Positions 29,376-38,263 of a DNA stretch of 64,000 nt are shown here, piece after piece. Source of the stretch: Alphaproteobacteria bacterium (lineage in GTDB: Bacteria > Pseudomonadota > Alphaproteobacteria > Bin65); NCBI GenBank assembly GCA_022819985.1, contig JAJEGH010000048.1, forward strand, positions 1 to 64,000, written 5' to 3'. Numbering within the stretch: position 1 is the stretch's first letter; every line of letters begins with the position of its first letter. A model generated the notes under the pieces. The model was not told where the DNA came from, searched no databases, and saw nothing but the letters and a program-made list of their open reading frames with translations. A program made the position numbers and the translations under genes.

Positions 29376-29404
29376 GAATTTCTGTATACAGAATACAGAA
29401 ATTC
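29376..29404. repeat. 12-bp-arm palindrome
   Basis: GAATTTCTGTAT and its exact complement ATACAGAAATTC, separated by ACAGA. The AT-rich, perfectly symmetrical arms in a GC-rich genome suggest an operator or a hairpin. It lies about 210 bp after the beta-oxidation fusion gene. Confidence 0.75.
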
Positions 29405-29460
29405 AGCGCCTTTTCCACCCTTCCGCCCGGAACGACGGGGATGCGATGCGGCCTGCCGGA

Positions 29461-29510
29461 CCTGACCGGACCCGACAAATCCTGACATATCCTGACATAT
29501 CCTGACACCA
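29461..29510. repeat. degenerate tandem 10-bp repeats
   Basis: Five consecutive 10-mers: CCTGACCGGA, CCCGACAAAT, CCTGACATAT, CCTGACATAT, CCTGACACCA. One unit per helical turn would place the CCTGAC cores on one face of the DNA. Confidence 0.8.
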
Positions 29511-29897
29511 TATGCCTCCTCGTTTGTCCCTTCTGGTCCCCTCCTGCCCGGGCAATCGGGGACAGACAAGCAAGCGGTCCCGAGAAGCCCTGCCAGCCCT
29601 CCCGGCAGATCCGCTGAGAGAGAAGGACTCGGCCATGGACCGTCATGCGCGCATTCTTATGGACGTTCATCCGGGGCTCGCTTCTCGGTTCGCTGACAGG
29701 CTTTCGTCACCCATCAGCTTCCGAGATCAGTCCCGGATGGGACACCCTATTGAGAGATCACGTCTAGCCGCCGATGAGCATATCGAAGCATCGCAATATC
29801 CGATTGCAGCTTCGGTGCATCGTATCGAAGTTGCTGCCAAGGTTGCGAGTCGGGCGAAGTCTTCCGGTTTCATCCCTTCCTGTAGAAGGACTATCCG

Positions 29898-30788
29898 ATG
29901 AGCAGGACCTCCAGACCCCGGATTCTCGTCCTCGGCGCGACCGGCAAGGTGGGCGGCGCCGTCCTGCGCCATCTGGCGGGGCGCGACGACATCGCCGTGC
30001 GCGCCGCCTGCCGGACCGAAGACGCGCGGAACAGGCTGCAGGGCTTCGCGCAGGAATGGGTTCGCTTCGATTTCGATGAACCCGACAGCTACGGCGCCGC
30101 GCTGGACGGAGTCGACCGGCTGTTCCTTCTCACCGGCTACAGCGTCGACATGCTGCATCACAGCAAGTTTCTGATCGATCGCGCCGCTGCCGCCGGCGTC
30201 GCCCATGTCGTGCATCTGGGCACCCATGCACCGGACGACACCGCGTTCAGGCACCACGCCTGGCATCAGCTGGTCGAACGCTACATCGAGTGGCGGGGCC
30301 TCGCTTTCACCCATCTGCGGCCCGCGATGTTCATGGTCAACATCCTCGACTATGCGCGGGCCAACAGGGACCGGCCCGGCGTACTGGTACACTACACCGG
30401 CGCAGCGCGCGTCGCGTGGGTCGATATCGACGATATCGGCGCGGCGGCAGCACGGATTCTGGGCGAGCCCCATGAACATCGGGGCCGGACCTATTTTCTC
30501 GATTCCGAAGCGATTTCGATGTCAGAGGTCGCCGCGATCCTGCACGCCGAAACCGGGCAGGATTGGCAGTTCGAGCATCGCGACGCGGCCGAACTGACGC
30601 CGCGGCTGCTGGCCGCCGGACGCGAAGCGACCTATGCCGGTTCGGGGGTCTCGTATTTTCAGGCCGTCGCCGCCGGACGCGCGCCGGATGCGGACAGAAC
30701 GCACGGCACGCTGAAGCGGCTGATCGGCCGCGACCCAACCCGCTGGGTCGATTTCGCCAGGCGCCATCGCGCCGAGTTCCTCCGCTGA
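29898..30788 (+). CDS. NmrA-like NAD(P)-binding protein
   Basis: A 296-residue atypical short-chain dehydrogenase. The Rossmann motif ILVLGATGKVGGAVLRHL is at residues 9-26, HVVHLGTHAP forms the fourth strand, and the active-site Tyr-x-x-x-Lys is absent (HHAWHQLVERYIE occupies the helix). FTHLRPAMFMVN matches NmrA/QOR2-type proteins, which sense or use NAD(P)H or reduce quinones. It stands alone on this strand after the 735-bp non-coding region and is convergent with the esterase gene. Confidence 0.82.
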   Translation: MSRTSRPRILVLGATGKVGGAVLRHLAGRDDIAVRAACRTEDARNRLQGFAQEWVRFDFDEPDSYGAALDGVDRLFLLTGYSVDMLHHSKFLIDRAAAAGVAHVVHLGTHAPDDTAFRHHAWHQLVERYIEWRGLAFTHLRPAMFMVNILDYARANRDRPGVLVHYTGAARVAWVDIDDIGAAAARILGEPHEHRGRTYFLDSEAISMSEVAAILHAETGQDWQFEHRDAAELTPRLLAAGREATYAGSGVSYFQAVAAGRAPDADRTHGTLKRLIGRDPTRWVDFARRHRAEFLR

Positions 30789-30845
30789 CAGGATTGAAGC
30801 GGCTCCGGGCGAGACGACAGCCAATCCAAAAGGATACCGCGCTTC

Positions 30846-31754
30846 TCAGGACGCTACGCTGGCAAACGCAGGTTGCTGCCGCAGGAATTCGCCGATCCGT
30901 TCGAGGGCGTCGCGCGCTTCGGGAACGGCCGGGGCGAACCGATGCCAGACATGCGGCATCTCCGGCCACACCTCGAGCCGGACATCGAGGCCGCAGGAGC
31001 GCGCCCGTTCCGCCAGCAGCAGGCTGTCGCCCTTGACATAGTCGGCCTCGCCGGTCTGGACGAGCAGCGGCGGCAGGCCGGCGAGATCGGCATGGACCGG
31101 CGACGCCCATTCATGGCGCGGATCCCCGGGCGGCGGCACATAGAGCCGCGCGGCATCGCGCATCCGGCCGTAGGTTTGCAGGAATTCCGACGACGCTTCG
31201 TCGAGATCGAGCATGGCCGAGATCAGCGCCCCGGCGTCTGGCATCGGCGCCGCATCGCTCCGGGCGCGCAGCATGACGGCCATCGCAAGCGCGCCGCCGG
31301 ACGAATCGCCTGCGGTCGCGACGCTCTGCGCGGGCGAGGCTCCGTCCGGTCCGTTGCGCCGCGTCCAGCGATACGCGGCATAGGCGTCGTCGACCGCGGC
31401 CGGAAACCGATGTTCCGGGGCGCGCCGGTAGTCGACGAACAGCACCGGCGCGGCGCTCGCTTCCGCCAGCCAGGCGCAGATGGTGCAGTGGGTTTCCCAG
31501 CGGCCGGTGATGTAGCCGCCGCCGTGAAAGTACACGATCCTTCGCGCCGCCGCGCCGTTTCGCGGAATCGCCCATTTCGCCGCGACGCCGCCGGCATCGA
31601 CGTCGCGAAAGGCCATACCTTCCGGATAGACCGGCTCTGCCTCCAGTTCGGCGGCGCGCGCCGCCGCGACCGAGAACCGGTCGTCGCGCATCCCCGAGTC
31701 CTGGCGTTTCCGCTTGAGCCGCTCCATCGCGGCCGAGAGTTCGGGTGAAACCAT
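30846..31754 (-). CDS. alpha/beta hydrolase, hormone-sensitive-lipase family esterase
   Basis: A 302-residue esterase/lipase. The oxyanion-hole motif YFHGGGYITG, nucleophile elbow GDSSGGALAMAV, the Asp in VQTGEADYVKGDS and the His in MPHVWHRFAP give a complete triad. Family IV (HSL) members hydrolyse short-acyl or bulky esters; no signal peptide is seen, so it is cytosolic. It is transcribed divergently from the quinone oxidoreductase operon with about 195 bp between them, and may supply substrate to that pathway. Confidence 0.88.
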   Translation of the reverse strand: MVSPELSAAMERLKRKRQDSGMRDDRFSVAAARAAELEAEPVYPEGMAFRDVDAGGVAAKWAIPRNGAAARRIVYFHGGGYITGRWETHCTICAWLAEASAAPVLFVDYRRAPEHRFPAAVDDAYAAYRWTRRNGPDGASPAQSVATAGDSSGGALAMAVMLRARSDAAPMPDAGALISAMLDLDEASSEFLQTYGRMRDAARLYVPPPGDPRHEWASPVHADLAGLPPLLVQTGEADYVKGDSLLLAERARSCGLDVRLEVWPEMPHVWHRFAPAVPEARDALERIGEFLRQQPAFASVAS

Positions 31755-31870
31755 CTGAATCGCTCCCCGGCCGGTACAGGCATGTCGGCGGCGCGCCGGC
31801 GCGGTTCCCCGCCGCGTCCCGGCGGCAGACTCCAGCTCGCAAAGATGGACCTTGCTCTAAATATCAGAAA

Positions 31871-31900
31871 AATTGCCAACATGCAGGCAGACTGTATACC
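31871..31900 (+). promoter_or_regulatory. candidate promoter and regulator half-site for the 31.9-36.3 kb operon
   Basis: A TTGCCA (31873-31878) and TATACC (31895-31900) pair spaced 16 nt could be the -35/-10 boxes. The -35 lies within AATTGCCAACA, whose complement TGTTGGCAATT resembles half-sites at 38.06 and 38.09 kb. The start codon is about 50 nt downstream. No paired second arm was found. Confidence 0.4.
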
Positions 31901-31948
31901 CTGATCCCGATCGACCAGACGCATCGGACCGAGCCGGACGACCAGCCC

Positions 31949-32947
31949 ATGAGCGAAAATCTGCCAGCCACGATGAAGGCGGCGGCAATCGTCGCAACGG
32001 CGGACCGACCGACGCTGGAAATCGTCGATATCCCCGTTCCGGCACCGGGAGAGGGCCAGATGCTGGTCCGTGTCCGGGCATCCGGGCTCAACCGGGCCGA
32101 CCTCAGCCGCGCCCAGGCCCATTTCAAGGTCGAAGGACCGGTCATCGCCGGTCTTGAGGTGGCGGGCGATGTCGTTGCGACCGGCGCCGGCGTCGGGGCC
32201 TTCGCGCCCGGCGACCGGATCGCCGCCATGGCGCCCGGCGGCTATGCCGAGTTCGCGCTGGCCGACGAGGCGGCGGCGATCGGCATTCCGGATACCATCG
32301 ACTATGTCGAGGCCGCAGCCCTGCTGGTCTGGTACCAGACGGCGCACGATGCGCTGGCGACCGCCGGCAGGCTCGAAACCGGGCAATCGGTGCTGGTGAC
32401 GGCGGCGGCTTCGGGGATCGGGATTGCCGCGGCGCAGTGCGCACGCGTGCTTGGTGCGGCGCCGATCCTCGGCTCGGCCCGGCCGGGGCCGCGCCCGGCG
32501 GCGTTCCGGGCGTTGCCGTGGGATGCCCTGGTCGGCGCTTCGCCGGACGACCTCACGACCGGGGTGCTCGAGGCGACCGGGGGCCGCGGCGCCGATGTCG
32601 TCATCGACATGGTCGGGGCCGGCATCCTGGACGCGCTTCTGGATGCAACGGCGCTGGGCGGCCGGATCGTGTCCGTCGGACGTCTCGGCGGTTTCCACGA
32701 CACCGTTGACATGGACAAGCTGGCGCTGCGGCGGATTTCGCTGATCGGCGTCACCTTCCGGACGCGCGACCGGGAACAGAAGCGCGCCGTCCGCGACGCG
32801 ATGCTGCGGGACCTGATGCCAGCTATCGAGGCCGGCCGGCTCCGGCCGGTCGTCGACGGCACCTTTCCGCTTGCCGACGTGCTGGCTGCACAGCAGAAGA
32901 TGGCGGAAAACCGGCACTTCGGAAAAATCGTCCTGACGACGGACTGA
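31949..32947 (+). CDS. zinc-independent quinone oxidoreductase/enoyl reductase (MDR superfamily)
   Basis: A 332-residue medium-chain reductase of quinone-oxidoreductase type. The GroES-like N-terminal domain has VRASGLNRADL and PVIAGLEVAGDVV; the NADPH site VLVTAAASGIGIAAAQCA is mid-protein; zinc-binding cysteines are absent. Members reduce quinones or the C=C bond of enones and enoyl-CoAs. It is the first gene of an operon with acyl-CoA ligase, thiolase-like and CMD genes, so reduction of an unsaturated intermediate is a reasonable role. ATG 31949 is used because frames upstream run through the divergent promoter region. Confidence 0.86.
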   Translation: MSENLPATMKAAAIVATADRPTLEIVDIPVPAPGEGQMLVRVRASGLNRADLSRAQAHFKVEGPVIAGLEVAGDVVATGAGVGAFAPGDRIAAMAPGGYAEFALADEAAAIGIPDTIDYVEAAALLVWYQTAHDALATAGRLETGQSVLVTAAASGIGIAAAQCARVLGAAPILGSARPGPRPAAFRALPWDALVGASPDDLTTGVLEATGGRGADVVIDMVGAGILDALLDATALGGRIVSVGRLGGFHDTVDMDKLALRRISLIGVTFRTRDREQKRAVRDAMLRDLMPAIEAGRLRPVVDGTFPLADVLAAQQKMAENRHFGKIVLTTD

Positions 32948-32991
32948 GATCGGCGGCGCGCCCGGAGCGACCGGAAGGATCATCGAGAGCC

Positions 32992-34506
32992 GTGTTTCCC
33001 ATAGATTTCGTCCGCCGCACGGCCCGTTACACGCCCGACGCACCGGCCGCCGGCGACGGCGAGACGGTCTGGTCGTACCGGAAACTGATGGCCGAGGTCG
33101 ACGCCATGGCCGCCGCCCTGCAGGATCGCGCCGGCACGGACCGTCCGGTGGTTGCGGTCTGCGGCAACAACACGCTGTCGCACTGCACGACCGTCCTCGC
33201 CGTTCATGCCGCCGGCGGGATCATCGTCCCGATCAACGCCCGGAGTTCGGCATCCGATGTCGGCGCACAGATCGCCCGGGTCGGGCCGCACCTCATCTAT
33301 ACCGAGCCGGACACGGCGCCTCTGTTCGCTGAAACCGCGCTGCCGGTCATCGGCGGGACGCCGGGCATCGGCACGCACGGAGACGCGGTGGCGCTGCGGG
33401 CCGAATTTGCCGGGAGCCGCCCTTCCTGGCCCGCCGTCGCCATGGACGACGTCAACGGGATCAAGTTCACCGGCGGGACGTCCGGCGTTCCCAAGGCGGT
33501 CGAGCAGAGTTTCCGCTGCGTCACGACGCTGATTGCGACCATGCTGGCCTGCTTCGGCTTCGACGAAGGCGACCGCCATCTCTGCGTGGCGCCGATCAGC
33601 CACGGCGCCGGAACCTTCCTGATCCCGATTCTGGCGACCGGCGGCCTGAACCGCCTGGTTGCCGAACCCGCGCCCGGCCATGTCCTGGCGCTTCTGGAAA
33701 GCGGCGAAGGAACCACCACCTTCCTGCCGCCGACCTCGATCTATGCGATCATGGACGCGGCGGGCGGGCGGCAGCCGGCCTTCCCGCAACTGCGGCACGT
33801 TATCTACGGCGCGGCGCCGATGCCGGAAGAGAAGGTCCGGGAAGCGCGGGCGTTCTTTCGCGGCAAGCTCGAAGCCGTCTACGGCCAGACCGAGATGCCG
33901 GTTGTGATGTCGATTCTGCGCGCCGGCGAACTGGCGGACGACCGGTATCTGGCTTCGGCCGGGCGGGTCACGCCGTTCTGCCGGGTCGAGGCCATGGACA
34001 GCGATGGCGAGATCCTGCCGCCGGGAGAGATCGGCGAGATCGTCGGGCGCGGGCCGCTGACGATGAACGGCTATTTCGGCATGCCCGACGAAACCGCCCG
34101 GACCGTCGTCGACGGCTGGCTCCATACCGGCGATGTCGGCTATATCGACGAACGCGGTTTCGTGTTTCTGAAGGACCGTCTGCGCGACGTCATTATCTCG
34201 GGCGGGTTCAACGTCTACCCGATCGAGGTCGAGAATGCGCTGGTGGGTCATCCGGCGGTGCGCGAGTGCGTGGTGTTTTCCGCGCCCGACCCGAAGTGGG
34301 GCGAGCGGGTCGAGGCGGCGCTGGAGCTTCACGACGGCGCGGCGGCGACGGCGGACGAGATCGTCGCTTTCGTCCGGGAGCGGATCGGCCCGGTCAAGGC
34401 GCCGAAAACCGTCCACATCGCCGGCGAGCTGCCGCGCAGCCCGATCGGCAAGGTCTTGCGCAAGGACGCTCGGGCCTGGGCGCTGGCAAGGGAGCGTTCG
34501 TCATGA
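32992..34506 (+). CDS. acyl-CoA synthetase / AMP-dependent ligase
   Basis: A 504-residue adenylate-forming enzyme. It has KFTGGTSGVPKAVE (P-loop-like motif, with Gly-Gly-Thr in place of the commoner Ser-Gly-Thr), VYGQTEMP, WLHTGDVGYIDERG and the hinge LRDVIISGGFNVYP; the catalytic C-terminal Lys is in SPIGKVLRKD. It activates a carboxylic acid to its CoA thioester at the expense of ATP. The start is GTG 32992, 44 nt after the reductase gene. The stop overlaps the thiolase start by 4 nt. The acid substrate may be what the adjacent TRAP system imports. Confidence 0.9.
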   Translation: MFPIDFVRRTARYTPDAPAAGDGETVWSYRKLMAEVDAMAAALQDRAGTDRPVVAVCGNNTLSHCTTVLAVHAAGGIIVPINARSSASDVGAQIARVGPHLIYTEPDTAPLFAETALPVIGGTPGIGTHGDAVALRAEFAGSRPSWPAVAMDDVNGIKFTGGTSGVPKAVEQSFRCVTTLIATMLACFGFDEGDRHLCVAPISHGAGTFLIPILATGGLNRLVAEPAPGHVLALLESGEGTTTFLPPTSIYAIMDAAGGRQPAFPQLRHVIYGAAPMPEEKVREARAFFRGKLEAVYGQTEMPVVMSILRAGELADDRYLASAGRVTPFCRVEAMDSDGEILPPGEIGEIVGRGPLTMNGYFGMPDETARTVVDGWLHTGDVGYIDERGFVFLKDRLRDVIISGGFNVYPIEVENALVGHPAVRECVVFSAPDPKWGERVEAALELHDGAAATADEIVAFVRERIGPVKAPKTVHIAGELPRSPIGKVLRKDARAWALARERSS

Positions 34507-35750
34507 CCGGAGCCCATATCGCAGGCATTGCGGTGACCGAACTCGGCCGGCTGGCCGGCCGGACCGTGCGCGATATGGCGGAGGAAGTCGTCCGCGGCGC
34601 GCTTGCCGACGCCGGCCTGGAGACCGGCGATGTCGAGGCCGCCTGGTTTTCCAACACCCGCCAGGCGCTGATGGAAGGCCAGAACTCGATCCGCGGCCAG
34701 GTCGCCCTGCGCGATCTCGGCCTGCCCGGAATCCCCATAACCAACATCGAGAATGCCTGCGCGTCTTCGACGGCCGGCGTGTGGAGTGCGATTGCCGCCA
34801 TCGACGCCGGAATGTGCGACGTCGCCCTCGTCGTCGGATCGGAAAAGATGATCTACCCGGAAAAATCCAAGGAAGAGATTTTCCGGACCTTTCTGGGTGG
34901 GACAGACATCTCGCGCATCGACGAGGCGCGGGCGGTCTTCGACAGACTGGCCGGGGAGCGGGAACCGGGCGCTACGAGCGACAGCGGCGCCCATACGTTC
35001 TTCATGGACATGTATGCCGCGATGGCCAAGCACCATATGCGGACGTTCGGCACCACGCAGCGCCAGATCGCCTGCGTCGCCGCCAAGAACCACGGTCACA
35101 GCGTCCATAATCCGGTGGCGCAGTACCGTCATGCGATGACGGTCGAGGACGTGCTGGCGGACCGGGAGGTGACCTTTCCGTTGACCCGCTCGATGTGCGC
35201 GCCGGTGAGCGACGGCGCCGCAGCGGCGGTCATCGTCAGCGACCGGCGGGTCAGGGCCAACCCGAGCCGGCGCACGGTCAGGATTCGCGCCTGCGCCATG
35301 AAAAGCGGCTCCGACCGCGCGCCGGAGGACTACGACCGGCAGGTCGGCCGGCGTGCGGCACGGGCCGCTTGCGAGGCCGCCGGCATAGAACCGGCGGATA
35401 TCGACGTCGCCGAGGTGCATGACGCAACGGCGTTCGGGGAAATCGTGCAAATCGAAAATCTCGGGCTGGCGGCGCGCGGCGATGGCGGCCCGGTGACCGA
35501 GGCCGGCGAGACGACGCTCGGCGGGCGTTGCCCCGTCAATACCTCGGGCGGGCTCCTGTCCAAGGGCCATCCGATCGCAGCGACCGGGATCGTTCAGTTA
35601 CATGAGCTGGTCGCCCAGTTGCGCGGTGAAGCCGGCGGCCGGCAGGTCGATGGCGCAAGAATCGCCGTCGCCGAGAACGGCGGCGGTTTCGTCGGCGTCG
35701 AGGAAGCCGCTGCCGCCGTTACGGTGCTCGAGAGCATCGCCGGCGATTGA
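34503..35750 (+). CDS. thiolase family protein (SCP-x/non-specific lipid-transfer type)
   Basis: A 415-residue thiolase-fold protein. The nucleophile Cys86 lies in NIENACASSTAG, His in EVHDATAFGEIVQ, and NTSGGLLSKGHPIAATG carries the second catalytic His. The C-terminal Cys of classical thiolases is replaced (AVAENGGGFVG), as in SCP-x/thiolase-like proteins. It could cleave a 3-ketoacyl-CoA or act on a branched or cyclic substrate. It starts at an ATG overlapping the ligase stop. Confidence 0.85.
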   Translation: MTGAHIAGIAVTELGRLAGRTVRDMAEEVVRGALADAGLETGDVEAAWFSNTRQALMEGQNSIRGQVALRDLGLPGIPITNIENACASSTAGVWSAIAAIDAGMCDVALVVGSEKMIYPEKSKEEIFRTFLGGTDISRIDEARAVFDRLAGEREPGATSDSGAHTFFMDMYAAMAKHHMRTFGTTQRQIACVAAKNHGHSVHNPVAQYRHAMTVEDVLADREVTFPLTRSMCAPVSDGAAAAVIVSDRRVRANPSRRTVRIRACAMKSGSDRAPEDYDRQVGRRAARAACEAAGIEPADIDVAEVHDATAFGEIVQIENLGLAARGDGGPVTEAGETTLGGRCPVNTSGGLLSKGHPIAATGIVQLHELVAQLRGEAGGRQVDGARIAVAENGGGFVGVEEAAAAVTVLESIAGD

Positions 35751-35769
35751 TTGGGAAAGGATTGCAAAA

Positions 35770-36330
35770 TTGCAGCGATTGACAGGACTGCCTGAAACCC
35801 TGGATGCCCGCCAGCAGGCGCTGCACGACAGGATCGCCTCGGGCCCGCGCGGCCGGGTGGCCGGACCTCTCGCGCTCTGGCTGCACAGCCCGGATCTGTG
35901 CGAACGGGCCCAGGCGCTAGGCGAGCACCTCCGCTTCAACAACGTCCTGCCGAAGGCGCTGTCGGAAATGACGATTCTGATCGTCTCCGCGCACCACCGC
36001 TGCGACTACGAATGGCATGTGCACGCACAGATTGCCGAACGGGAAGGCTTGCCGACGGAGACGATCGCCGCCGTCAAGGCAGGGATCAAACCGGACGGCC
36101 TGGCGGAAGACGCCGACGCGATCTACGAATTCGCCACCGGACTGTTGCGCGACAATGCGGTCGGCGACGCCGCCTACCGCAGCGTTGCGGAGCATTTCGG
36201 AACCGCCGGCGTCGTCGAGCTGGCGGCATTGATCGGCTACTACCAGATCGGGGCGCATACCCTGAACGCCGTGGAGTTCTGCGTTCCCGACGCCCCGTCG
36301 CCCTTCGGCCGCTACGAAGGAACCGGCTGA
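35770..36330 (+). CDS. carboxymuconolactone decarboxylase family protein
   Basis: A 186-residue AhpD/CMD-like all-helical protein. SEMTILIVSAHHRCDYEWHVHAQIA contains the conserved Cys and downstream His of the family (the first Cys of AhpD is missing, so this is not a peroxidase disulfide pair), followed by FGTAGVVELAALIGYY. Such proteins decarboxylate or isomerise lactone-type intermediates or act as redox accessories. The start is a TTG at 35770 preceded by GGAAAGGA, since no ATG or GTG precedes the first helix; it is 19 nt after the thiolase stop. Last gene of the operon. Confidence 0.78.
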   Translation: MQRLTGLPETLDARQQALHDRIASGPRGRVAGPLALWLHSPDLCERAQALGEHLRFNNVLPKALSEMTILIVSAHHRCDYEWHVHAQIAEREGLPTETIAAVKAGIKPDGLAEDADAIYEFATGLLRDNAVGDAAYRSVAEHFGTAGVVELAALIGYYQIGAHTLNAVEFCVPDAPSPFGRYEGTG

Positions 36331-36339
36331 AACGGCCGG

Positions 36340-37977
36340 CTACCCGCCCGCATCGCCCGGATCGGGTTCCGGCGGCTCCCTGCCCAGAACGAGATCGGCC
36401 GCCTTTTCGGCGATCATTATCGTCGGCGCGTTCGTATTGCCGCCGGTCAGCGTCGGCATGATCGAAGCATCGGCGACGCGCAAGCGCTCCACGCCGTACA
36501 CCCGAAGCCGGTCGTCGACCACAGCCATCGGATCCTGCCCCATCCGGCAGGTGCCGACCTGGTGGTGGCAGGTTGCAAACGTCGCACGGATATAAGCGTC
36601 GATCTCGTCGTCGCTCCGGACGTCCTCGCCCGGCGCCAGTTCGCCGTCCCGATAGGGATCGAACGCCGGTTGCGTGCCGATCCTGCGCGCTTCCCGGAAG
36701 GCGTTCCGCAGGAAGAGCCGGTCCGCTTCCGCCGTCAGGTAGTTGGCCCGGATGCGCGGCGCCGCAAGCGGATCGGAACCGGCAAGCCCGATTTCGCCGC
36801 GGCTTTGCGGGCGCAGGAGGCAGGGAGCGATCATGTAGCCGTCGCGGTCGAACGGGTCCCTGCTCGGCCGGACGCGCGGCAGCCGGGCGCGACGCACGCC
36901 GAGGCCGATACCGAAATGCCATTGCGTATCGGGCGCCTCGAGATGCGGCGCCGACCTGGTGAACGCGCCTCCCTGGACGGGGAAATGGGCGAACGGCCCG
37001 GAGCGCAGGAACAGGGCCAGGGCCATCGACGCGACCGCCCTGTCGATCCGCACCAGGCGGTAGAGCGTGATCGGCAGCTTGCAACCGTAGAACAGGGGAA
37101 CCTGGGCATGGTCCTGTAGGTTCTTGCCGACGCCGGGCAGGTCGGCCCTCACCTCGACCCCGTGTTCGGCCAGATGCCCGGCATCGCCTATTCCGGAAAG
37201 CATCAGGATATGGGGCGACCCCACGACACCGGCGGCCAGAACGATTTCCCGCGCGGCCTCGAACCGGCGGATGCGCTCGCCGACCCGCGCCTCGACCGCC
37301 ACCGCGCGCCCCTCGGCGATCTCGATTCGCGTCACCCGGGCGTTTTTCACGATCCGCAGATTGCGGCGCCGTTTCGCCGGTCGAAGGAAGGCGACAGCCG
37401 TGCTCTGGCGACGCCCGCGATAGGTCGTGAAATCCAGGCGTCCGAACCCTTCCTGCCGGACGCCGTTGAAGTCGTCCGTTGCGGCGTAACCGGCCTGCTT
37501 GCCGGCTTCGACGAAGGCGTCGAACAGCGGGTTGCGTAGTCCGCCGCGCGCAACCCACATGGGACCGTCGCCACCATGGAACGCGTCATGGCGGTCGGCG
37601 TGGCGCTCCGAGCGCCGGAAATAGGGCAGGACTTCCGCGTAACTCCAGCCGCGGTTCCCGAGCTGCGCCCACTGGTCGTAATCGGATCGATGGCCGCGGA
37701 TATACACTTGGCCGTTGATCGACGAGGAACCTCCGAGAACCTTGCCGCGCGGCCAGAACACTTGCCGCCCGTCGAGGCCCGGTTCCGGCTCGGTGAACAG
37801 CCGCCACCCGAACGCCCCCTTGCGCATCAGTTCGCCGCTGCCCATCGGCACATGGATCATCGGTCCCCAGTCGCCGCCGCCGGCCTCCAGGAGGGTCACC
37901 GAATGCGCGGGATTCTCCGAGAGCCGATTGGCAATCACCGCGCCGGCGGAGCCGGCGCCAACCACGACGAAATCCAT
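36340..37977 (-). CDS. GMC family FAD oxidoreductase (choline/alcohol dehydrogenase type)
   Basis: A 545-residue GMC flavoprotein. The FAD Rossmann motif VVVGAGSAGAVIANRLSE begins at residue 4; GKVLGGSSSINGQVYIRGH and IVLAAGVVGSPHILMLSGIG are the two PROSITE-type GMC signatures; the catalytic His-His lies in CHHQVGTCRMG. It oxidises a primary or secondary alcohol, passing electrons to the respiratory chain or oxygen. It is transcribed divergently from the TRAP dctP gene, sharing the 286-bp region that holds an inverted-repeat operator candidate, and converges on the CMD gene 9 bp away. Confidence 0.92.
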   Translation of the reverse strand: MDFVVVGAGSAGAVIANRLSENPAHSVTLLEAGGGDWGPMIHVPMGSGELMRKGAFGWRLFTEPEPGLDGRQVFWPRGKVLGGSSSINGQVYIRGHRSDYDQWAQLGNRGWSYAEVLPYFRRSERHADRHDAFHGGDGPMWVARGGLRNPLFDAFVEAGKQAGYAATDDFNGVRQEGFGRLDFTTYRGRRQSTAVAFLRPAKRRRNLRIVKNARVTRIEIAEGRAVAVEARVGERIRRFEAAREIVLAAGVVGSPHILMLSGIGDAGHLAEHGVEVRADLPGVGKNLQDHAQVPLFYGCKLPITLYRLVRIDRAVASMALALFLRSGPFAHFPVQGGAFTRSAPHLEAPDTQWHFGIGLGVRRARLPRVRPSRDPFDRDGYMIAPCLLRPQSRGEIGLAGSDPLAAPRIRANYLTAEADRLFLRNAFREARRIGTQPAFDPYRDGELAPGEDVRSDDEIDAYIRATFATCHHQVGTCRMGQDPMAVVDDRLRVYGVERLRVADASIMPTLTGGNTNAPTIMIAEKAADLVLGREPPEPDPGDAGG

Positions 37978-38062
37978 CTAACCGCCGTTCCTTGCTGCGT
38001 GGACCGAAGGTGCGGGGCGCTTTGCGAGTCCCGGCCCCCCTGCCGGTGCGTAGCACAGAAAG

Positions 38063-38099
38063 TGTTGGCTATTCACAAAATCTGGTATAATTTCCAACA
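38063..38099. promoter_or_regulatory. inverted-repeat operator overlapping a TATAAT promoter
   Basis: The arms TGTTGGCTATT (38063-38073) and AATTTCCAACA (38089-38099) match at 9 of 11 positions as an inverted repeat with 15 nt between. A TATAAT -10 (38086-38091) reading toward dctP overlaps the right arm. The site lies between the divergent GMC oxidoreductase and dctP genes, about 165 bp before dctP. The nearby tandem IclR regulators are obvious candidates to bind it. Confidence 0.6.
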
Positions 38100-38263
38100 T
38101 ATAAACAGGTAAAATTCGTTTGCCGCCCGTTCCCGGGCTGCAACCGGAGGCACCGAAGAAGAAACAGCGGTCCGGCCGGCACGCAGCGGCTGCCGTCCCG
38201 GGCACCGAATCGACCGGAACCCGAGCGAAGGGCCGATAGTCGGCCGACAACCAGGAGGAACGC

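Larger units (their letters stand above)
29163..29897. other. 735-bp non-coding region with palindrome and 10-bp repeats
   Basis: No frame here has convincing codon use or domains. The stretch is AT-richer near 29340-29410, holds the palindrome at 29376-29404 and a 10-bp phased repeat at 29461-29510, and then returns to ordinary GC. A frame from ATG 29635 with an AGAGAAGGA ribosome-like site would encode about 88 residues to 29901, but its product (MDRHARILMDVHPG start) is low-complexity and unrecognised and it overlaps the next gene's start. Confidence 0.5.

Noticed and set aside
29461..29510. Possible short CRISPR-like array.
   Set aside because: The unit is only 10 bp with no spacers; it is a tandem repeat, not repeat-spacer structure. 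No cas genes are in the window.
29600..29640. A CTGAGA box resembling part of a TPP riboswitch.
   Set aside because: The second conserved block and the pairing stems are missing, and the following gene is not a thiamine gene.
29512..29901. A 129-codon frame before the NmrA-like gene.
   Set aside because: No recognisable domain, low-complexity composition, and it runs over the start of the next, well-supported gene.
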